Assembly (NCBI GenBank): GCA_021793715.1
Contig: JAJYSF010000029.1
Location: 1-7,996, forward strand
Length of the DNA: 7,996 nucleotides
Direction: 5' to 3'
Source of the DNA: Actinomycetes bacterium
GTDB lineage: Bacteria; Actinomycetota; Actinomycetes; Actinomycetales; Microbacteriaceae
Of the stretch, positions 5,725 through 7,996 are shown one piece after another. The notes beneath the pieces were generated by a model. It ran no database searches. It was not told where the DNA came from and saw only the letters and a program-made list of their open reading frames with translations. The position numbers and the translations under genes are program-made. Numbering within the stretch: the stretch's first letter is position 1; each line of letters starts with the position of its first letter.

Positions 5725-7374
5725 CTAGCCGAGATTCACCCGGATGATCTCGTGCTGGTACGGCGCGATGATGCGGCCCGAGATGCGCAGATCGAGCATG
5801 AGGAAGCGGCGCTCGGCGACCGGCTCCTGCGCCCAGGTCGCGACGCGGTCGAGGTCGGCGAGCGACGTCACGACGACCGGCTCGGCGCCGACCGCGGCGC
5901 CGAGGGCGGCGAAGTCGACGTCGGGGATCCGCATGGGGCGTTCGTTCAGCCCGAGCAGGCCGTAGAGGTTGACTTCGGCCCCGTACGCACCGTCGTTCCA
6001 GACGACGCAGATGCCCCGGCCGCCCGCGGTACGGACTGCGGTCTCGAGGTCGGCGAGCGCCATGAGGCCGCCGCCGTCGCCCGTCGAGAGGACGATGGCT
6101 GAGTCGCCGTCCGCAGCGGCGGCGCCCGCGACACTCGGGAAGCCGAGCCCGATCGACTGGTAGGCCGTGCCGACCATGACCATCCGTCCGGGGGAGGCCA
6201 CGGGCCAGAACATGTTGGCCCAGCCGAGGAAGTGGCCGCCGTCGGAGACCACGATGCGCTCACTCGGCAAGACGTCGGCGAGGCGCGACGCCGCGGCGCG
6301 CGGGTCGAGCCGCCCGTCGTCGGCGAACTCGCCCTCGACGACCTGGGTGCGCAGCGCCGGCACGTCGACGGTGTCGCGCCATCCGGATCCGGATCCGGCT
6401 CCGAGCGCGTCGATGAGGAGCTCGGTGACGGTGTGCGCGTCTCCACGGAGGAACGCGTTGACGCGCGGGTGGGTTGCGCTCGGCGCAATGTCGACCTGTA
6501 CCACGTGGGTGTCGGGGGCGAACAGCTCGCCGAAGCGCATCGTGAACTGGTTCAAGGAGGCGCCGATGACCACGACGACGTCGGCGGTGCGGACCAGGTC
6601 CATCGCGCCGGGCGCGCCGAATCCCCCGGTGACACCGAAGTCGTACCGTGCGTCGGGGAAGATCCCGCGCCCCAGCGTGGAGGAGCCGGTGAGGGCGCCC
6701 GTGCGGTCGGCCAGCCGTCCGAGCGCATCCGATGCACCGGCCAGCCACGCGCCGCGGCCTCCGAGGATCACGGGGCGCTGCGCCGCGCGGAGCATATCCG
6801 CGGTGCGTGCGATCGCGGCGTGCGTGGCCGCGGCCGGCTCGACGCGCTCGGGCGGCACAATGGCGGGCAGCTCGCGGGGAAGCGGCCCCGCATCGCGGGT
6901 CGGCACGTCGTAGGGCAGCGATAGCACGACGGGGAGTCGCTTCGCGAGAGCGTGTTCAATCGCGAGCGTGACCGTTGCGACGGCGTCGAGGCGCCCGACG
7001 GTGTAGGTGCGCACGCCGACGCCCGACGCGAGCGCGATCTGGTCGACGTCCCAGGGGCGCGCGCCGCTCGTCGGCTCGTCCCCGACGACGAGCACGAGGG
7101 GGATGCGCGCCATGGCTGACTCGGCGAGGGCCGTCAGGGTGTTCGTGAACCCCGCGCCATAGGTCGTGGTGGCGGCGGCGATCCGCTGCGACACCCGAAA
7201 GTGCGCATCGGCCGCGACCACGGCGCCCTGTTCGTGGCGCACCGCAGTGTAAGCGGCGTCGGTCTCGTTGAGCAGGGCGTCGAGAAGGTAGGCGTTTCCG
7301 TTGCCCATCACCCCGAAGACGTGGTCGATGTGGTGGGCGAGGGCGTGGGCGACGTGCTGGGCGACGGTGGGCAT
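5725..7374 (-). CDS. Thiamine-diphosphate-dependent enzyme, acetolactate synthase / 2-oxo acid decarboxylase-like
   Basis: This 549-residue protein has the standard three-domain layout of the ThDP decarboxylase/carboligase superfamily. The N-terminal PYR domain (about 2-165) carries the cofactor-activating Glu48 in RHEQGA. A central domain spans about 185-325. The C-terminal PP domain (about 355-545) carries the ThDP/Mg motif, with GDG at 432-434 and WND (Asn460) about 26 residues later. Other family segments are DHVFGVMGNGN (17-27), GAGFTNTLTALAESAMARIP (73-92) and LPVVLSLPYDVP (147-158). The position of the benzoylformate decarboxylase active-site His70 appears to be Thr here, which argues against that enzyme. 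The substrate is unknown; a 2-oxo acid feeding the aromatic pathway is a guess from position. The ATG at 7374 has a GAAAGG ribosome site seven bases upstream; the open frame further upstream is leader. No clear terminator follows, so transcripts may continue into the hpa operon. Confidence 0.85.
   Translation of the reverse strand: MPTVAQHVAHALAHHIDHVFGVMGNGNAYLLDALLNETDAAYTAVRHEQGAVVAADAHFRVSQRIAAATTTYGAGFTNTLTALAESAMARIPLVLVVGDEPTSGARPWDVDQIALASGVGVRTYTVGRLDAVATVTLAIEHALAKRLPVVLSLPYDVPTRDAGPLPRELPAIVPPERVEPAAATHAAIARTADMLRAAQRPVILGGRGAWLAGASDALGRLADRTGALTGSSTLGRGIFPDARYDFGVTGGFGAPGAMDLVRTADVVVVIGASLNQFTMRFGELFAPDTHVVQVDIAPSATHPRVNAFLRGDAHTVTELLIDALGAGSGSGWRDTVDVPALRTQVVEGEFADDGRLDPRAAASRLADVLPSERIVVSDGGHFLGWANMFWPVASPGRMVMVGTAYQSIGLGFPSVAGAAAADGDSAIVLSTGDGGGLMALADLETAVRTAGGRGICVVWNDGAYGAEVNLYGLLGLNERPMRIPDVDFAALGAAVGAEPVVVTSLADLDRVATWAQEPVAERRFLMLDLRISGRIIAPYQHEIIRVNLG
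6381..6398. repeat. Three perfect tandem copies of ATCCGG in a coding linker
   Basis: ATCCGG is repeated three times in a row. On the coding (minus) strand it encodes part of a Gly-Ser stretch, GAGSGSG (325-331), between the central and C-terminal domains of the ThDP enzyme. It looks like a flexible linker made by simple-repeat expansion. Confidence 0.85.
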
Positions 7375-7381
7375 GGGTGAG

Positions 7382-7387
7382 CCTTTC
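7382..7387 (-). promoter_or_regulatory. Ribosome binding site of the ThDP enzyme gene
   Basis: GAAAGG on the minus strand lies seven bases before the ATG at 7374 and supports that start over in-frame codons further upstream. Confidence 0.65.
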
Positions 7388-7439
7388 GTGAGACGAACGG
7401 AGCGACAGGATCCGTATGTGTCTCGCGCGTCGGCGCTTC

Positions 7440-7476
7440 GTGCCCCTTTTTCGGGCACCGACCCCGCCAGGGTCGG
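7440..7476 (-). repeat. Two adjacent perfect hairpins in the probable leader of the ThDP gene
   Basis: Hairpin A is 7458-7476: a 7-bp perfect stem (CCGACCC with GGGTCGG) and a 5-nt loop. Hairpin B is 7440-7458: a 6-bp perfect stem (GTGCCC with GGGCAC) and a 7-nt loop containing five A on the minus strand. They share base 7458. Both lie 66-102 bases before the ThDP start codon. They could be an mRNA leader structure, an attenuator, or a weak terminator. There is no U-tract after hairpin B on the minus strand, so a classical terminator is not supported. I see no match to the ThDP riboswitch core. Confidence 0.5.
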
Positions 7477-7485
7477 ACGAGTGCG

Positions 7486-7491
7486 ATTCTA
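7486..7491 (-). promoter_or_regulatory. Weak candidate -10 element for the ThDP gene
   Basis: TAGAAT on the minus strand matches TATAAT at 5 of 6 positions, but no -35 is visible at 16-18 bp. It would place a start near 7479, just before the tandem hairpins. A second candidate, TATATT at 7568-7563, also lacks a -35 and lies between the two operator-like sites. Confidence 0.2.
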
Positions 7492-7503
7492 CTGCGACGC
7501 CGG

Positions 7504-7532
7504 TTGTCGCGCGCCCCGAGAGGGCGTACGAT
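7504..7532 (+). promoter_or_regulatory. Predicted sigma70-type promoter of the FAD hydroxylase gene
   Basis: TTGTCG (7504-7509) is followed after exactly 17 bp by TACGAT (7527-7532). The -10 is identical to that predicted for the hpa operon and the -35 differs by one base. The predicted start is near 7539, giving a leader of about 85 nt that contains the operator-like sites. The 17-bp spacer also contains a perfect inverted repeat (7512-7526). Confidence 0.5.
7512..7526. repeat. Perfect inverted repeat inside the hydroxylase promoter spacer
   Basis: CGCCC and GGGCG flank a 5-nt centre (CGAGA), and the repeat fills the right part of the 17-bp spacer between -35 and -10. It could be a regulator site. 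In this GC-rich setting a 5-bp stem can also occur by chance. Confidence 0.4.
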
Positions 7533-7548
7533 AAGGAAGTCACATACA

Positions 7549-7581
7549 GAACACGGTGTTCGAATATAGAACACACAATTC
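7549..7581. promoter_or_regulatory. Tandem operator-like sites with GAACAC/GTGTTC half-sites
   Basis: Site 1 (7549-7561) is the perfect palindrome GAACAC-G-GTGTTC. Site 2 (7569-7581) begins with the same GAACAC and ends in an imperfect partner (CAATTC). The two start exactly 20 bp apart, close to two helical turns, and are flanked by similar bases (AGAACAC ... TTCGA). The right half of site 1 and the left half of site 2 also form GTGTTC-N7-GAACAC. The array lies between the predicted start and the start codon of the hydroxylase, a position typical of repression by roadblock. The binding protein is unknown and not obviously encoded here. Confidence 0.65.
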
Positions 7582-7623
7582 GATACCGTCGCCACACACG
7601 ATGACGTGAGGAGCACCCCGCGC

Positions 7624-7996
7624 ATGCAGTTCCACCACCACGGTTACGTATCGGGAGACCCGCGGGTGCAGCCCGCGGCCGGCATCGGACTCGACCGTCC
7701 GGCCGAGCTGCCCGACGAGATGGACGTGCTGATCATCGGCACGGGCCCGGCCGGTGTCATCACCGCGGCACAGCTCGCCACGTTCCCTCACGTGCACGCG
7801 CGGATCATCGACCGTCGCCCGGGTCGCCTCGAGGTCGGCCAGGCCGACGGCATCCAGGCACGTTCCGTCGAGACCTTCCAGGCGTTCGGGTTCGCCCCAC
7901 AGATCACGCAGGAAGCGTACTGGATCACGGAGATGGCGTTCTGGCGACCGGACGTCGACAACCCGCGCAACATCGTGCGCGGCGGGCGGGCGATCG
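7624..7996 (+). CDS. FAD-dependent aromatic hydroxylase (3-hydroxybenzoate 4-monooxygenase / phenol 2-monooxygenase family), 3' end missing
   Basis: Only the first 124 codons are present, of a family that is usually about 600-650 residues. These enzymes use NAD(P)H and O2 to hydroxylate phenols ortho to an existing hydroxyl, giving catechols. The N-terminus MQFHHHGY resembles Comamonas 3-hydroxybenzoate 4-monooxygenase (MobA, as I recall it). It is followed by the FAD-binding Rossmann segment VLIIGTGPAGV with GTGPAG at 39-44, then LEVGQADGIQARSVETFQAFG (split: LEVGQADGI, 69-77, and QARSVETFQAFG, 78-89) and EAYWITEMAFWRPD (97-110). The ATG at 7624 is preceded by GAGGAG at 7608-7613, ten bases upstream. 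The gene is divergent from the ThDP gene and next to homoprotocatechuate genes, so a hydroxyphenylacetate substrate is possible, but 3-hydroxybenzoate is equally compatible with what is visible. Confidence 0.85.
   Translation, partial: MQFHHHGYVSGDPRVQPAAGIGLDRPAELPDEMDVLIIGTGPAGVITAAQLATFPHVHARIIDRRPGRLEVGQADGIQARSVETFQAFGFAPQITQEAYWITEMAFWRPDVDNPRNIVRGGRAI

Noticed and set aside
7375..7458. In-frame upstream extension of the ThDP gene
   Set aside because: The segment is not like ThDP enzyme N-termini and covers the hairpin region. The GAAAGG site supports the ATG at 7374.
7375..7480. ThDP riboswitch before the ThDP-dependent gene
   Set aside because: The leader has stable stems, but I could not find the conserved CUGAGA-type core of the thiamine riboswitch. 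Such switches control biosynthesis or transport genes rather than ThDP-using enzymes.

Overview
The window looks like a catabolic gene cluster from a high-GC Gram-positive (actinobacterial) chromosome. Every gene is GC-rich with strong third-position G/C bias. The ring-cleavage dioxygenase closely resembles, from memory, the Brevibacterium fuscum / Arthrobacter homoprotocatechuate dioxygenases. A Microbacteriaceae- or Micrococcales-type host is my inference; the sequence alone does not fix the genus.

Layout: a tightly packed minus-strand operon runs from about 5613 down to the left edge. Its order is FAH-RraA fusion enzyme (5613-4129), GntR/FCD regulator (4132-3452), 5-carboxymethyl-2-hydroxymuconate semialdehyde dehydrogenase hpaE (3434-1926), 3,4-dihydroxyphenylacetate 2,3-dioxygenase hpaD (1901-744), and 2-oxohept-3-ene-1,7-dioate hydratase hpaH (738 to beyond base 1). 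The junctions are a 4-nt overlap and gaps of 17, 24 and 5 nt. A sigma70-like promoter is visible just upstream (5684-5656). Further upstream on the same strand is a thiamine-diphosphate-dependent, acetolactate-synthase/decarboxylase-like enzyme (7374-5725). A 249-bp divergent intergenic region (7375-7623) separates it from the start of a plus-strand FAD aromatic hydroxylase of the 3-hydroxybenzoate 4-monooxygenase / phenol 2-monooxygenase family, which is cut off by the right edge.

How the genes fit together: HpaD opens the ring of homoprotocatechuate (3,4-dihydroxyphenylacetate), HpaE oxidises the resulting semialdehyde, the fusion enzyme is placed to isomerise and/or decarboxylate the product, and HpaH hydrates the dienoate. 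No separate HpaF-type isomerase or HpaI-type aldolase is present in the window. The RraA-like half of the fusion belongs to a family that includes pyruvate aldolases and oxaloacetate decarboxylases, so it could supply one missing step. The flavin hydroxylase could make the catechol, and the ThDP enzyme could feed the route from a 2-oxo acid. Both of those links are hypotheses.

The most interesting non-coding structure is in the divergent region. It holds two 13-bp operator-like sites exactly 20 bp apart just downstream of a predicted plus-strand promoter, and two adjacent perfect hairpins in the probable leader of the ThDP gene. The predicted promoters of the hydroxylase and of the hpa operon share the same -10 (TACGAT), the same 17-bp spacer length and nearly the same -35 (TTGTCG / TTGTCA). 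I saw no RNA genes, CRISPR arrays, insertion sequences or attachment sites. No gene-free stretch exceeds 300 bases.
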